From: Megalobrama amblycephala
Taxonomy: Eukaryota > Chordata > Actinopteri > Cypriniformes > Xenocyprididae
DNA length: 64,000 nt
Assembly: GCF_018812025.1 (NCBI RefSeq)
Contig: NC_063061.1
Coordinates: forward strand, 33,310,640 to 33,374,639
Direction of reading: 5' to 3'
Under the pieces are notes generated by a model. It was given only the letters and a program-made list of their open reading frames with translations, did no database searches and was not told the origin of the DNA. The translations under genes and the position numbers were made by a program. Shown here in pieces: positions 21,017-31,955 of the stretch; position 1 is the stretch's first letter, and each line of letters begins with the position of its first letter.

Positions 21017-23928
21017 GTACCCCCCCTCCCACGGCCCGCTCCTGAGGGCCGAGGACCCCGACGTCGTGGTGGTCGTCCTCTAGGGCGTGGGGCAGGTCTG
21101 TCCGGGTGGCTGGCGTGGAAAGTTTCTAGCAGGTTAGGGTCAAGGATATCATTCTTGGGGACCCATGAGCGTTCTTCGGGGCCATAACCCTCCCAGTCAA
21201 CCAGGTATTCTAACTGACCACCACGGCGCTGGGAGTCCAGGATTTCACGGACAACGTAGGCAGTTCCATCGTCTAGGATGAGTGGAAGGGGGGGCTCGAC
21301 GGCTGCCACGTCAGGTTCTGTGGAGGGAAGAACAGAAGGGTGGTGAGTTTTCAGTAAGGAGACGTGAAAGGTGGGATGAATTCTTTTGTACTGTGCAGGG
21401 AGTTGAAGACGATACGTGACTGGGTTGATCTGTTGAAGGATGGTGAACGGGCCAATGAAGCGGGGACTCAGCTTCTTGCAGGGCAGACGCATCTTGATGT
21501 CTCTGGTTGACAGCCAGACCTTCTGCCCCGGTTGGTAGTTTGGAGCGGTGGAGCGCCGAAGGTCGGCTGTCATCCTGCGTCTGCGCAGGGCTCTCTGCAG
21601 CTGATGGTGGGCTGAGTCCCAAACCCTCTCGCTCTCCCGGAACCAGTAGTCGACTTCCGGAACGTTGGAAGGTTCCCCGTCCCAGGGGAACAGTGGGGGT
21701 TGGTAGCCGAGCACGCACTGGAAGGGTGTCAATCCAGTAGTGGCTTGTCGGAGGGAGTTTTGTGCGTACTCGGCCCAACCCAGGTACTGGTTCCAGGAGT
21801 CCTGGTGGCCGTGACAGAAGGTACGCAGGAAGCGGCCAATCTCCTGGATCTTCCATTCCGTCTGCCCGTTCGACTGAGGATGGTAGCCGGATGACAGACT
21901 GACGGTCACACCCAGGAGGGAGAAGAACGCCTTCCAGACACGGGAGATAAATTGGGGTCCTCTGTCAGAGACTATGTCTTCTGGGATTCCATAATGACGA
22001 AAGACATGGTTAAACATCAGTTCTGCAGTAGTCATGGCGGTAGGTAGACCTTCCAGGGGAATCAGACGGCAGGCTTTGGAGAAGCGGTCTACAACTACCA
22101 GGATGCATGTGTGACCGTCAGACTCAGGGAGATCAGTGACGAAATCCACTCCCAGGTGTGACCAGGGTCTCTCAGGAACGGGCAGAGGAAGAAGCTTGCC
22201 GGTGGGAAGATGGCGTGGGCTCTTGGAGATGGCACACTCCCTGCAGCCCTGCATGTACCTTCTGACATCGTTGGCCATGTTGGGCCACCAGAAGCGCTGT
22301 TTGAGCAGCGAGAGGGTCTCATTGACCCCCGGGTGACCAGTGCCAAGTGAAGTGTGAACGGTGTGCAGGAGTGGAGTGCGTCGTGTCCTTGTGATGTACT
22401 GCAAGCCCTGGGGGCAACCCGGCGGAGTATGAGAGGAGGCATTGGAGGAGGGTATGGTCTCTTCCGACCACTGGATGGGGCTCACGAAGATTGACTTGGG
22501 TAAGATGGTTTCAGGAGTTTCATTTCTTTCATCTGGAGCATGGAGACGGGATAAGGCATCAGCCTTAATATTCTTAGATCCGGGGCGATAGGAGATTGAA
22601 AAGTTAAACTGTGAAAAGAACATAGCCCATCGAGCCTGGCGAGGATTGAGTCTTTTTGCAGCTTTCAGGTACTCAAGGTTCTTGTGATCGGTGAGAACTT
22701 GAAATGGATGGTTAGCACCCTCCAACCAATGCCTCCACTCTTCCAGAGCAAGCTTAACTGCCAAGACCTCTCGGTCGCCGATGTCGTAGTTGACCTCCGC
22801 CAGGTTGAGCTTGCGGGAGAAGAAGGCACATGGATGGAGTCTACTTGGCGTCCCCTGCTGCTGCGAAAGCACCGCTCCCACTCCGGTGGTGGAGGCGTCC
22901 ACCTCTACGACGAATGGCAAGTCTGGATTAGGGTGGATGAGGAGGGGAGCGGTGGTGAAGGCTTTCTTGAGGGTCTCAAAGGCGTTGGTGGCAGGTTGGG
23001 ACCAGGACAGAGACTTGGGCTGTTTACGGAGTAGATTGGTGAGTGGACTGACGATGGTACTGTAATTCTTGATGAAACGGCGGTAGAAATTGGAGAATCC
23101 GAGGAAGCGTTGGAGTTCTTTGATTGTGGTTGGGGTAGGCCAGGTTTGAATGGCGGAGACCTTCCCCTCGTCCATCCGGATGCCACTGTGATCAATGACG
23201 TATCCAAGGAAGTGGACAGAGGGCTGATGGAATGAGCACTTCTCTGCTTTGAGGAACAGATGGTATTGCCGTAAGCGCTATAGGACCTCCGCAACGTGGT
23301 GGCGATGTTCGGCCAGGCTCCGGGAGTAAATGAGGATGTCGTCTATGTACACCAGTACGAACTTGTGGAGGAATTCCCGGCCCACCTCATGAATGAAATC
23401 CTGGAATACGGAGGGGGCGTTGACCAGTCCATAGGGCATGACCAGGTATTCATAATGGCCGGTGGGCGTGACGAAGGCGGTCTTCCACTCGTCCCCCTCG
23501 CGTATCCGGATGAGGTTGTACGCACTGCGGAGGTCCAGCTTAGTGAACACAGTGGCACCACGGAGATGTTCCAGGGCCGCTGGGACGAGGGGAAGTGGAT
23601 AGCGGAACTTGACTGTGATTTTATTCAGAGACCGGTAATCAATGCAGGGCCGCAAGCCTCCGTCCTTCTTCGCCACAAAGAAAAAGCTGGAAGCAGCAGG
23701 GGAAGTAGACGGGCGGATGTATCCTTGGTTAAGGGCCTCTTTGATGTATTCCTCCATGGCCTTCTCCTCCGGTACAGAAAGGGGGTAAACGCGTCCCCTA
23801 GGCACTGGCTCACCCGGTAACAGATCGATGGCACAGTCCCATGGCCGGTGTGGAGGTAGCTTGGAGGCACGTTGCGGGCAGAAGACGTCACTGAAGGGGG
23901 CGTAGTCTGGAGGTACATCCACGTACAT
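20953..23928 (-). pseudogene. Element 2 pol: RT, RNase H, integrase, chromodomain; one stop
   Basis: Minus-strand frame from about 23928 (possibly further upstream) to the TAA-side end at 20953. RT carries [44 protein letters not shown] and YIDD (codons at 23349-23338). A TAG at 23280-23278 splits it; the frame resumes with [16 protein letters not shown], RNase H ([27 protein letters not shown]), the integrase HHCC (GHPGV, CRECAIS), catalytic motifs ([23 protein letters not shown]), a GPF segment (RFIGPFTI) and a chromodomain ([27 protein letters not shown]). The last roughly 21 codons lie in the 3' LTR. Apart from the stop the frame is clean. Confidence 0.92.
21017..21030 (-). other. Polypurine tract of element 2
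   Basis: GGGAGGGGGGGTAC on the minus strand abuts the 3' LTR and is translated as part of the pol frame. Confidence 0.75.
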
Positions 23929-23994
23929 GTCAACTGTTGGAGTTTGGGTTCCTTGCCGCTGTCGCCTTTGGCTTGCTTAGTTGGGGACTCTTGA

Positions 23995-24720
23995 CATTTG
24001 TTTTAGGGCTGCACGAAAAATGGTCAAACTGATAATCATGATTATTTTTGCTCAAATTATAATCACGATTATTAATCACGTTTATTCTATCAAAAGAGTA
24101 ATGTAATTATGGCTATTTTGCAAGTTCTTTACCAACCTACACTTCACCCAAAAGGCCTGTAGGTGGCACAAAGACTTAATTTAACCAACTATGATAACTT
24201 CGTTAGATGGTAAATCAATACAAAACATGGTTTTGGTGAGTGCTTTTTAATATGTATTCACATTAGATTTTAAAGCAACACAATTCGTTTGCAGTAAGAC
24301 AAACCAGATTCAAATTGCCCGGCAAATTCGTAAAGCAAAGAAAAATCATTTCTAGCTGATCGACATTATGAAAACTGGTAAAAACCTTTAGGAACTTCAA
24401 AAGATAAAACAGCGAAATTCCTAATATTACTTCCAATATTTCCAAATGATGTTCATTTTCATAGAGCAGGCCAATATCGTGACGATTATTTAAAATCAAT
24501 CGAGAGAAGCAGATATCGTTATCGTGATTAAAATATGATTTAATCGTGCAGCCCTAATTTAATCTAATTTGACTTGACATTTGATATTCAACAGTGCTTT
24601 TGATCTGCCTGTATTGACACTATTCTTTAAAAGGAAAAATTATATACCAATTATCAATGTAAAGCTGCTTTGACACAATCTGCATTGCGCTATATAAATA
24701 AAGGTGACTTGACTTGACTT
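23995..24720. mobile_element. Nested insertion between protease and RT: hAT-like MITE plus SINE-type tail
   Basis: AGGGCTGCACGA at 24006 and TCGTGCAGCCCT at 24544-24555 are terminal inverted repeats of a roughly 550-bp non-autonomous element, a form common for fish hAT-like MITEs. The adjoining 24557-24720 ends with AAAGCTGCTTTGACACAATC, GCGCTATATAAATAAAGG and TGACT repeats, the 3' end typical of fish SINE/LINE families. Together they separate gag-protease from pol. Confidence 0.6.
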
Positions 24721-26085
24721 GACGGAGCATTTCTCAACAGGGCTTTCAATGGAGGTAGCATTGATGGAGATATTCATGGAGCGAGGAGATCTTGGAACAG
24801 GAAGAACTGGAAAACAGCTGGAGAAACAGTGGTCGCCCCACTTCAGGACTTCGCCCGTGCGCCAGGAGATGGTGGGGCTGTGTTGTTCAAGCCACGGGCG
24901 CCCTAGAACCACGTCAGCGGTGGACTCCTCCAGAACCAGCAGATGAATGTTCTCCATATGTAGAATACCCACTTGAAGTTGTAGAGGTCCCACACATCGA
25001 CGGATCATCTTACGGCTTAGGGGTTTGCCCGTGATAGAATGGACCTGGTAGATAGTCGGAGAAGGCGAGGTCTTGAGCTTGAGGTGTCGACAGAGGGAGC
25101 CGGAGATGAAGTTTCCTGCTGACCCTGAATCGAGGAGCGCAACCACTGGAACAGAGGTATTAGCAGCAGTAAGGTTTACTACAGTTGTGAGTGGTTTCAT
25201 CTTTGGAATGGAAGGAATGATAGCACTCACCATGGGACGAGGCGGACGAGTTGGGCATGTGGAGATTACATGCCCAGGGGAACCACAATATAGGCATAGA
25301 TTCAGGGTCAGCCTTCTTTGTCTTTCTGCAGATGACAGACGAGAGTTATCCACTTGCATGGGTTCAGTAGCTGGTTCTGGAGAGCGGACGGGTTCGGACC
25401 GACGGAGGAAGGTGTTGGAGAGTGTCTGGCCCTGGTGCTCTAGGAGACACGACTGCATACGAGAACCCATGCGGATGGCGAGTTGGATGAAGCGTTCAAG
25501 TCCTATGGAGTCCTCGTATGCAGCGAGATGCAACCGCACGTTTGGCTCTAAGCCCTGACGAAAGGTGGTGATGAGGGCTTGTTCATTCCATCCGCTGGTA
25601 GCGGCTAGCGTTCTGAACTGCAAGGCATAATCGTTAACATTCTTATTTCCTTGTTTAAGGTTATAAAGTTTCTCACCAATTGAAGAATCCGCCAGGGGTT
25701 TTCCGAAGACTTCCCGGAAGTGAGAGACGAATGCTGAATAGGATTTTACTACTGAGCCTTTTTGAGTCCAGAGCGAATCTGCCCATTGAAGGGCCTTACC
25801 TTGCAGTTGGGAAATTATGAACGCAATTTTAGCCGTGTCGGTGGTGTAGAGGTGCGGTTGCATCTCCAGGACCAGTTCACATTGAAGGAGGAATCCGCTG
25901 CAATCCTCCGCCGATCCTGAGTAGGGCGCCGGTTTGTCCATGGGACTGGCGGTAACCACAGGTGAAGGAGTGACGGCGGTGGGTGCGGAAGCAGCAGCGG
26001 TGGTGAACGATGATGACGGTGGTTGCGGGGTGAGTGCTCGACGCAAAGCGTCCACGAACTCCTGAAATGGATTGTTGTGACTCAT
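24721..26085 (-). pseudogene. Element 2 gag-protease, cut by insertion
   Basis: Open from ATG 26085, 32 nt after the 5' LTR, until the nested insertion; the stop now used (24640) lies in the insert. The N-terminus is Pro/Ser/Thr-rich, followed by a retrotransposon gag capsid region (residues about 50-220; KIAFIISQLQGKALQWA, YALQFRTLA), a CCHC zinc knuckle at 264-277 (CLYCGSPGHVISTC) and an aspartic protease with LLDSGSAGNFIS (D about 319) and VVLGRPWLEQH. The coding part is undamaged up to the insertion. Confidence 0.88.
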
Positions 26086-26104
26086 GCTGATGTTATGCTG
26101 TTAT

Positions 26105-26116
26105 GGTCCGGTCTTC
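26105..26116 (-). other. Self-complementary primer-binding region of element 2
   Basis: GAAGACCGGACC directly follows the 5' LTR. Its AGACCGGAC is the perfect complement of GTCCGGTCT in the LTR (26436-26428), about 29 nt after a TTTAAA box. No tRNA-like TGG start is present. This fits self-priming as known for Tf1/sushi-group elements. Confidence 0.65.
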
Positions 26117-26573
26117 TGTTACAACAGAGACACCGGAGGCAGAGGTAAAAGCAGTTAAGGTGGTTTTATTAACAATCAGCAGAGTGGTGAATGGTAATAT
26201 AGATGATACTTGGAGATGAATAGAGGTGATACTGTCCTTATGTTGTGTTGCAGGTGAAGCTGGATGGAGACGCTGGAGACAGATGACGGAACACTCACAC
26301 ACAGGCAGGTTGGAACACAGGGAGCGAAGGAGACAATGGAGACGATGGAGACGATGGAGACAGGTAAGTATAGCGATCAGAGTCCTTGAGGTAAGCATAC
26401 AAGGCTGTTTGAAGCGTAGTGCAAACGAGACCGGACAGTGAGTGTGTGTGAGTGTGGGGTTTAAATGCCAGTGGTGATTGCCGTGCTAATGATGTGCAGG
26501 TGGTGATGATTAATAAGCTGGTGATTGAGTGCGTGGGTATGGCAGTGAGGTGGAACCTGACGTGTCTGTGACA
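26117..26573 (-). repeat. 5' LTR of element 2 (457 bp)
   Basis: Same ends as the left LTR (TGTTACA to TGTGACA in plus orientation). It contains one extra GACGATGGA-type unit and a six-base insertion relative to the 3' LTR, and lacks an 8-base stretch. Confidence 0.92.
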
Positions 26574-26578
26574 CAGAC
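26574..26578 (+). repeat. Target-site duplication CAGAC, right copy
   Basis: Matches 20565-20569; the following TGAATCAACC continues the host intron as in gene B. Confidence 0.9.
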
Positions 26579-26856
26579 TGAATCAACCTTGTTTTGTTTC
26601 TTTTCATCAGCGACTTCTGGAGGCCAGTCAAATGTTGTAAAGGGCTGTGCCTCAAAATCCATCTGTGATCTCACAGCACAGGTTCCTGGTTTTAAGAACA
26701 TCTCATGTTGTGATGGGAACCTGTGTAACGGTGCTCAGAGTGTCTCCCAGAGCTTCCTGTTCCTCTGCTGTTCTCTGCTCTCCTACTTCCTGCTGCACTG
26801 ACTCCAGCAGCTCTTCATTCTACAATCAGACACACTGTACTGAACTCAAAAGGACA

Positions 26857-26862
26857 AATAAA
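26857..26862 (+). terminator. Gene C remnant polyadenylation signal
   Basis: AATAAA 55 bp after the gene C stop codon. Confidence 0.5.
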
Positions 26863-27016
26863 AGTTCTACTTCTGATTAAGATCAAGCAACTAAAATATT
26901 TTTTAGTTATACATAGTATGGAAAATAGTCAAAACTTATCATCACCACCATATCATGTGAGCTGTGATGTTCACACTATGTGTACATCAAATGTGTACAA
27001 AAAAAAAAAAAAAAAA

Positions 27017-27108
27017 GCTCAAGTCTGATGGATTCTTGTGTAGAAGAACAGGTTCTGTGTCTCATTAGAGACGTCAACTGCATGAGTTCAACAGTGGTGA
27101 CAGTGTGA
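27017..27108 (+). pseudogene. Decayed lone exon 2 of a Ly6/uPAR-like gene
   Basis: The stretch AAGTCTGATGGATTCTTGTG to CATGAGTTCAACAGTGGTGA aligns to the middle and end of exon 2 of genes A, B and H, but contains stops and lacks splice sites. An A run precedes it. It marks another lost family member downstream of gene C. Confidence 0.6.
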
Positions 27109-27339
27109 TGAATTCAAATTTAGCATTTTAATTTAAATGTTGATGCGGCAACAGTAGAAATGTAACTAGCTGCATAATTGCTGTTTGTGTTCTGCTCAAA
27201 ATTTACAAGTGCAATAACACAATTTGTTATATATCTGATTGTAATGGGCAAGGCTTTACAATAAAGGTATAAATAATCATGTAATAATACCTGAATTAAT
27301 AGTCTACTTACTTCAACATGAACTCATGATTAGTGAAGA

Positions 27340-27815
27340 TATGAACTAATCATGAACCAATGAAGAGCCATCCTTAACTACTACATATTATTTTCAAAAA
27401 TGTTAAACTTAGGTTCAAAACAATAACATAATTTAAAAAACTGAAGACAACAATTTGCTACATTTCTACAGTACTGTAATACCATATTGAAAAACACAGG
27501 ACAAATGGCTTGGTTTGAGACATGTTTTAGTGTATTTTGAATGTGAAATTTGCTGCTGTTCTAAGCTGAATGTTGTTTAGGAGAACTGTGTGAAGAGTTT
27601 TGAAAAAGTGAGAGAAATGTGCTCTAGTGTTCAAAATAGTGTTAGCAGACAGTTTACTAATACTCTAATGACTGCTATTTGACATGTGGTTGCAAAGTTA
27701 GTAGAAAGTGGACTATTGGAATAAAGTGTTCCCTTTATGTTTGTGCTCCCTCTACAGGTAAACGAGAGTACAGCTGATAAAGCTGAAGGCCAGAAGAGGG
27801 CGCTGCGAGTGCAGG
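27340..27815. repeat. Segmentally duplicated intergenic block, copy 2
   Basis: Colinear with 16465-17130, ending AGAGGGCGCTGCGAGTGCAGG in both. Copy 2 is shorter by several deletions. Confidence 0.7.
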
Positions 27816-27835
27816 TGAATACAGGCTTTGACTGC

Positions 27836-27937
27836 ACCGTAGATCACTGACAAGTTACGCAATATCGCGTTCATATCGCAGATGAATCGCCTTCGATAAT
27901 GAACACAATATTGCGTGGCTTGTCAGTGATCTACGGT
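27836..27937. repeat. Short hairpin MITE (102 bp)
   Basis: ACCGTAGATCACTGACAAG at the left and its complement CTTGTCAGTGATCTACGGT at the right form inverted repeats of about 30 bp around a short loop. Confidence 0.8.
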
Positions 27938-30060
27938 TCTGTCTATTAAATGCCGCTCCATTTGAAAGCAGGTGATGGCGATTTCGCGGTAATCAGGGAA
28001 CCGGCTTTACAGACAAAATGCGCGTGGCAATTGCATGCGATATATCGCCCGGCCCTAATGGACACCCATATTTTCATAAACAGTGTTAATTTCGTTAAAA
28101 CTATGACGAAAAATGTTTGTTGACGACCTTTTTAAGATGAGATGATGAGAGATGACACGATTTCATATAATGTTAACGACTAAAACTACACGTGTAATAT
28201 CGTTGATGAAAAAAGACGAGACTGAAATGTGGCTAAAAGACTAAACACTTTACCAAAATAACTCTTTTGAAATCGCTTTTTGTTTTTGTCGAATAAAGGA
28301 GACAAAACATTGCAGACTTTTTAACAAGCTTTCATAACAGAGCTTTTCTGTTAAAAGAACATCTGGCACAGCAGCCCTCTCTACACTGAGGAAGAAGCGC
28401 GGATGATCTGAAAACACAGACAAGTAAGCTGGAGTTCAGCGCTCTTCATTTGAGATTTTCTACTTAAATTAAAGTGTCTATATTGCGCTGCTCGTTTACT
28501 GACTAAATCTGGGACCAAAGTGCAGGCTGAAATACAGCAGTGGTTTTTACGTTTACTGACGTAACATTACGTGAAAAGTGCCGTTCATTTTATTCTACTC
28601 CACCTTAAAACAACATGAAAACTGAACATGTACTTCTTGCAGGTAAAATGTTGTATATACACGACATTCAATCAAATTGCCTCATCTTTCACGGTCAAAA
28701 CTGACTGCACCCACACAAGCCGCTACATTAGTGCTGTTCTCAACAATATAACGTTACCTTTGTGAAAGTGGGGATTTAGCACTACTAGCATAATGAACAA
28801 ATATAGACATAGACTGCATGTCGATTTAAGTTTAAAACTCTCTTCGATACAAAAACATACCCTTCTGCGAGTTACTGTTTTTAATGTTGATCATATTATA
28901 CCAGCAAGAATATTGCCTGAATATAATATAACATAATCTAATATATAATTTCCCAAGTCTAATTTTTGCTCTATTTTACAACGAAAGCCACAGCAGAACT
29001 GCAACACACAAGCTGTTTTGTGAACGAATCTGCAGCTTTGAACAAATCGTCAATGATTCAATGATCCAATGATCCATTCATAAATTGAGGGTATGCATCG
29101 ACGTCACTTTCCCGCCGAAAACGTGCTCCCTCAGCTGGACTGAGTGGCAAAAGAAACTGCTGCGTGACTGGATTTGAAAATGAAAATGTGATGTTTATCT
29201 GCTTACCCCCAGCGAATCCAAGATGTAGGTGACTTTTTTTCTTCAGTAGAACACAAATGATGATTTTTAACTGCAACTGTTGCCGTCTGTCAGTCAAATA
29301 ATAGGAGTGAATGGGAACTTCTACTATAAGAGTAAATAAAACTTGCTTATACAAATCCAAATTAAACCCTGCAGCTCGTGATGACACATTAATGTCCTAA
29401 GACAGGAAACGATCGGTTTGTGCGAGAAACCGAACAGTATTTTTATCATTTTTTACCTCTAATACACCACTATGTCCAACTGCGTTCAGCATTCGCTTAG
29501 TGAGGTCTGATCGCGCTCTGACAACGGCAGTGATGTCTGCCACTCATTGAACTATATGATGTTTATGCAGAGGATCTTTTCGTCGACTGAGAAACCAAAT
29601 GAGTGCATGCGTAAGAACAACACCCCTCCTTCACAGCTCATTTCGGGGGAATGCCTCCCAAAACTCGTGTACGAGTATTGGAACACGAGTGTTTGTTTAC
29701 CACCGGCATTCGCTGTGTCGTGTTAGTGGATTCATTATGTCGGACTCACCGCAGGTAACTCGTAATCTGCAGTTACTCCTGACAAAAACATTGCATGCGG
29801 CGCCTGTGGAAAGTTACTGAGCGCGCTCCTCTCTCACAAGGAACATCATGGCAGTGACTGACAAGCCAGAGGGCCAATCGTTTACGCGATGATCGCGTAA
29901 ACGATTGGCTGATGTTTTTAAGGCCCTACCTCGTGCACAGATGATGTATATTAATATTATTCCTTTCAGTGCACCTAATAAATAGTCTTTTATCAGTTAG
30001 TAAAGACAGTTTCAAGTAATATTGCAAAAATGAATAAAACAAAACATCCTCTGTAGCACC
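27938..30060. other. Intergenic repeats before gene D
   Basis: No gene seen. 29090-29480 is an inverted copy of 30430-30800 (shared AAACCGATCGTTTTGTG and ACCTACATCTTGGATGC). A MITE-like AGTGTTAATTTCGTTAAAAC begins near 28084. A 37-bp palindrome lies at 29873-29909. Confidence 0.6.
29873..29909. repeat. Perfect 37-bp palindrome
   Basis: GCCAATCGTTTACGCGAT and ATCGCGTAAACGATTGGC are exact complements separated by one G. Confidence 0.95.
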
Positions 30061-30067
30061 TTTAAGA

Positions 30068-30074
30068 TATAAAA
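30068..30074 (+). promoter_or_regulatory. TATA box left from gene D promoter
   Basis: AAGATATAAAATGAACACTG matches the family promoter, but the upstream CCTCCCC part is missing: homology begins just at AAGATATAAAA. Confidence 0.55.
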
Positions 30075-30120
30075 TGAACACTGAAACAGCTGCAGTATTT
30101 TATTCTCCTCCTGATCAAAG

Positions 30121-30379
30121 ATGGATCTGCAAATCTGTTTTTCTTCTTTTCATTCTTTTCACAGCAGGTACAAAGACAAATAGTGTTTGTGATGTTTTTT
30201 TGATTACTAATACAGATCATTAGATGTTCTCTCTCACTGTCTCTGTTTTATTCCTAAAGGACACTCTCTCAGCTGTTATGAGTGTATGAGTCTGACGGGT
30301 TCTTATGTGGGGCAAACAGAACAAACATGTCTCAGTGGATATTGTCAGTGCGAGAGTTCAACAGGCATAACAAAAGTTG
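30121..30379 (+). pseudogene. Gene D: Ly6/uPAR-like pseudogene, exons 1-2 only
   Basis: Exon 1 (30121-30167) matches the conserved signal exon but lacks two bases after CTGCAAATCT, which shifts the signal peptide frame. Exon 2 (30260-30379) keeps SCYECMSLTGS-type coding but reads GTTGAT where the GTAAGT donor should be. Exons 3-5 are absent: from about 30430 unrelated repeats follow. Dead by three independent marks. Confidence 0.85.
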
Positions 30380-30822
30380 GTTGATTTAAATTTACTGTTA
30401 TATTTGACTAATGGAGATGTAATCAAGACATCACTTCCGTCATCAGAACGCGTTTTTTGACCTCACTAACTGGATGCGCAAAGCAGTTGGACATGGTGTT
30501 TTAGAGGTAAAAAATTATTCTGTTCTGATACTGTTCGGTTTCTCGCACAAACCGATCGTTTTGTGCCTTAGAACATTAATGTGTTGTCACGAGCCGCAGG
30601 GTTTAATTTGGATTTGTCTGTTGTGTTTTTTTGACTATTATAGATGGAATTCCCATTGACATGCATTATATGACTGACAGACCGCAACGGTTGGAGTTCA
30701 AAATCATCATTTGTGTTCTACTGGGAAAAAAGTCACCTACATCTTGGATGCCCTGGGGGTAAGCAGTTAAACATCAAACATCATTTTTGGGTGAACTATC
30801 CCTTTAATGGAGAAGGGTGTGG
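30380..30822. repeat. Interspersed repeat, inverted partner of 29090-29480
   Basis: From about 30430 the sequence is the reverse complement of 29480-29090 and ends in the GGTGAACTATCCCTTTAA motif common in teleost MITEs. Confidence 0.6.
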
Positions 30823-31082
30823 CTGCAGACCATGGACGAGTGGAGCTCCACTCTCAAACAGGAAATATGTCACCTCCACTTGTGTTTTACTAACATCTAC
30901 ACCTACCCCAACCCTAAACCTACCCTTTACAGTAATGCAAATACTTGTTTTACTAACGTCTACACCTACCCCAACCCTAAACCTACCCTTACCATAATGC
31001 AAATACAGTAATTAAACTAGTGGAGGTGACGTATTTCCTGTTCGAGAGTGGAGCTCCACTCGCCCCCTCAGGCTGCAGCCAG
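30823..31082. mobile_element. Hairpin element with internal 66-bp tandem repeat
   Basis: GAGTGGAGCTCCACTCTC and CAGGAAATATGTCACCTCC at 30838-30878 are mirrored by GGAGGTGACGTATTTCCTG and GAGAGTGGAGCTCCACTC at 31022-31060. Between them a roughly 66-bp unit (CACCTACCCCAACCCTAAAC core) occurs twice. Confidence 0.8.
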
Positions 31083-31878
31083 ACCCCATTGGAGAAATGC
31101 GCCGCAGAAGCATGTAGTGTAAACTTTAGACTGCCATTCCAGTGCACTTTCACGGGTAGAAGGTTGGAAAAACATGGGTTACAGGTTGCCTGGAATGCGG
31201 CATTACTGGAGCACGTTCACACATGTACACACTTCAAAAACGGTGCTTTAAATCTCTTGACAAACTGAAGGTCGTGGCTAAATGACATTTGTGTATGCAA
31301 AGTAAAATATAAAGATTACAGTGCAAGTCAGCTTGCTTATTTTGGTCAAGTTAAGGATTTATTAAGTCCACATGTCATGCAAACAAGAAACTAACCACGG
31401 CCTCGAGAGCTGTCCTTTTAACCACACTACTTTGCGATGCTGTTTGCGAATGTTTATTAGAACTATGGTTTCGTGAATCACTGACTCGTTGAACTGTGCT
31501 GATAACGACGGTACTTGCAACCATATTTGGCTAGTGACGCACACCAAACTCGTCTGGCTCTCTCAAGCTTGTTTCCCCACCCTGTTCCTGGAAGCATACC
31601 AACAGTCGGCCTCCAGGAACAGGTTTGGGAAACACTCGCATCATTTATCTGAGTCATTGTGCTCTCGTCTGGTCTTCACCAAAACAATCTGCTGGTGCTG
31701 CCACTTTCTCTCCAGTTCTCCAGCATGTTGTCACCTGGGGTTGGTTAATAATGAATTAATGCTTAGGTGGTTATTTTCAATATGTCTGTACTAAAGTATT
31801 GCTCACAATATCTTGACAGCAAAAGAGTGCACCCTAGACCCATTTTATGGCGCACATACTCACACACACATTTTCTCG
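31083..31878. other. Intergenic sequence before gene F
   Basis: No gene recognised; two short inverted CCTGTTCCTGGA segments near 31580-31625. The family promoter begins at 31879. Confidence 0.4.
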
Positions 31879-31910
31879 TGAAGATCCTCCCCTTTTGATA
31901 AGATATAAAA
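31879..31910 (+). promoter_or_regulatory. Gene F promoter module with TATA box
   Basis: GAAGATCCTCCCC, TTTTGATAAGA and TATAAAA (31904-31910), 46 bp before the ATG. Confidence 0.75.
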
Positions 31911-31955
31911 ATGAGCACTGAAACAGATGTTGTTTCATTCACCTCCTGATCAAAG

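Larger units (their letters stand above)
20570..26573 (-). mobile_element. Ty3/gypsy chromovirus (element 2) in gene C intron 4
   Basis: Complete insertion read on the minus strand: 5' LTR 26573-26117, primer region 26116-26105, gag-protease, a nested insertion, RT, RNase H, integrase, chromodomain, purine tract and 3' LTR 21016-20570. Target duplication CAGAC on both sides. The LTRs differ by a few substitutions and small indels (8, 2, about 9-12 and 6 bp), so the insertion is fairly recent. Coding is disabled by a TAG in pol at 23280-23278 and by the insertion after protease. The C-terminal chromodomain places it with the chromoviruses; the sequence type is like vertebrate sushi-related elements. 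Confidence 0.92.
20140..26801 (+). pseudogene. Gene C: 5'-truncated Ly6/uPAR-like pseudogene split by a retrotransposon
   Basis: Recognisable parts are the 3' end of exon 3 (about 20140-20219, from TGAACTTAGG to the GATGCTCCAG donor), exon 4 (20372-20479) and exon 5 (26611-26801). Exons 4 and 5 are intact and in phase, coding LU2 (KCYFCDGKSC to SCCDGNLCN) and the GPI-type tail. Exons 1, 2 and the first part of exon 3, with the promoter, are missing: homology stops near 20145 and is replaced by a repeat that also lies at 41915-42270. Intron 4 now measures 6131 bp because a chromovirus inserted in antisense. Confidence 0.88.
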
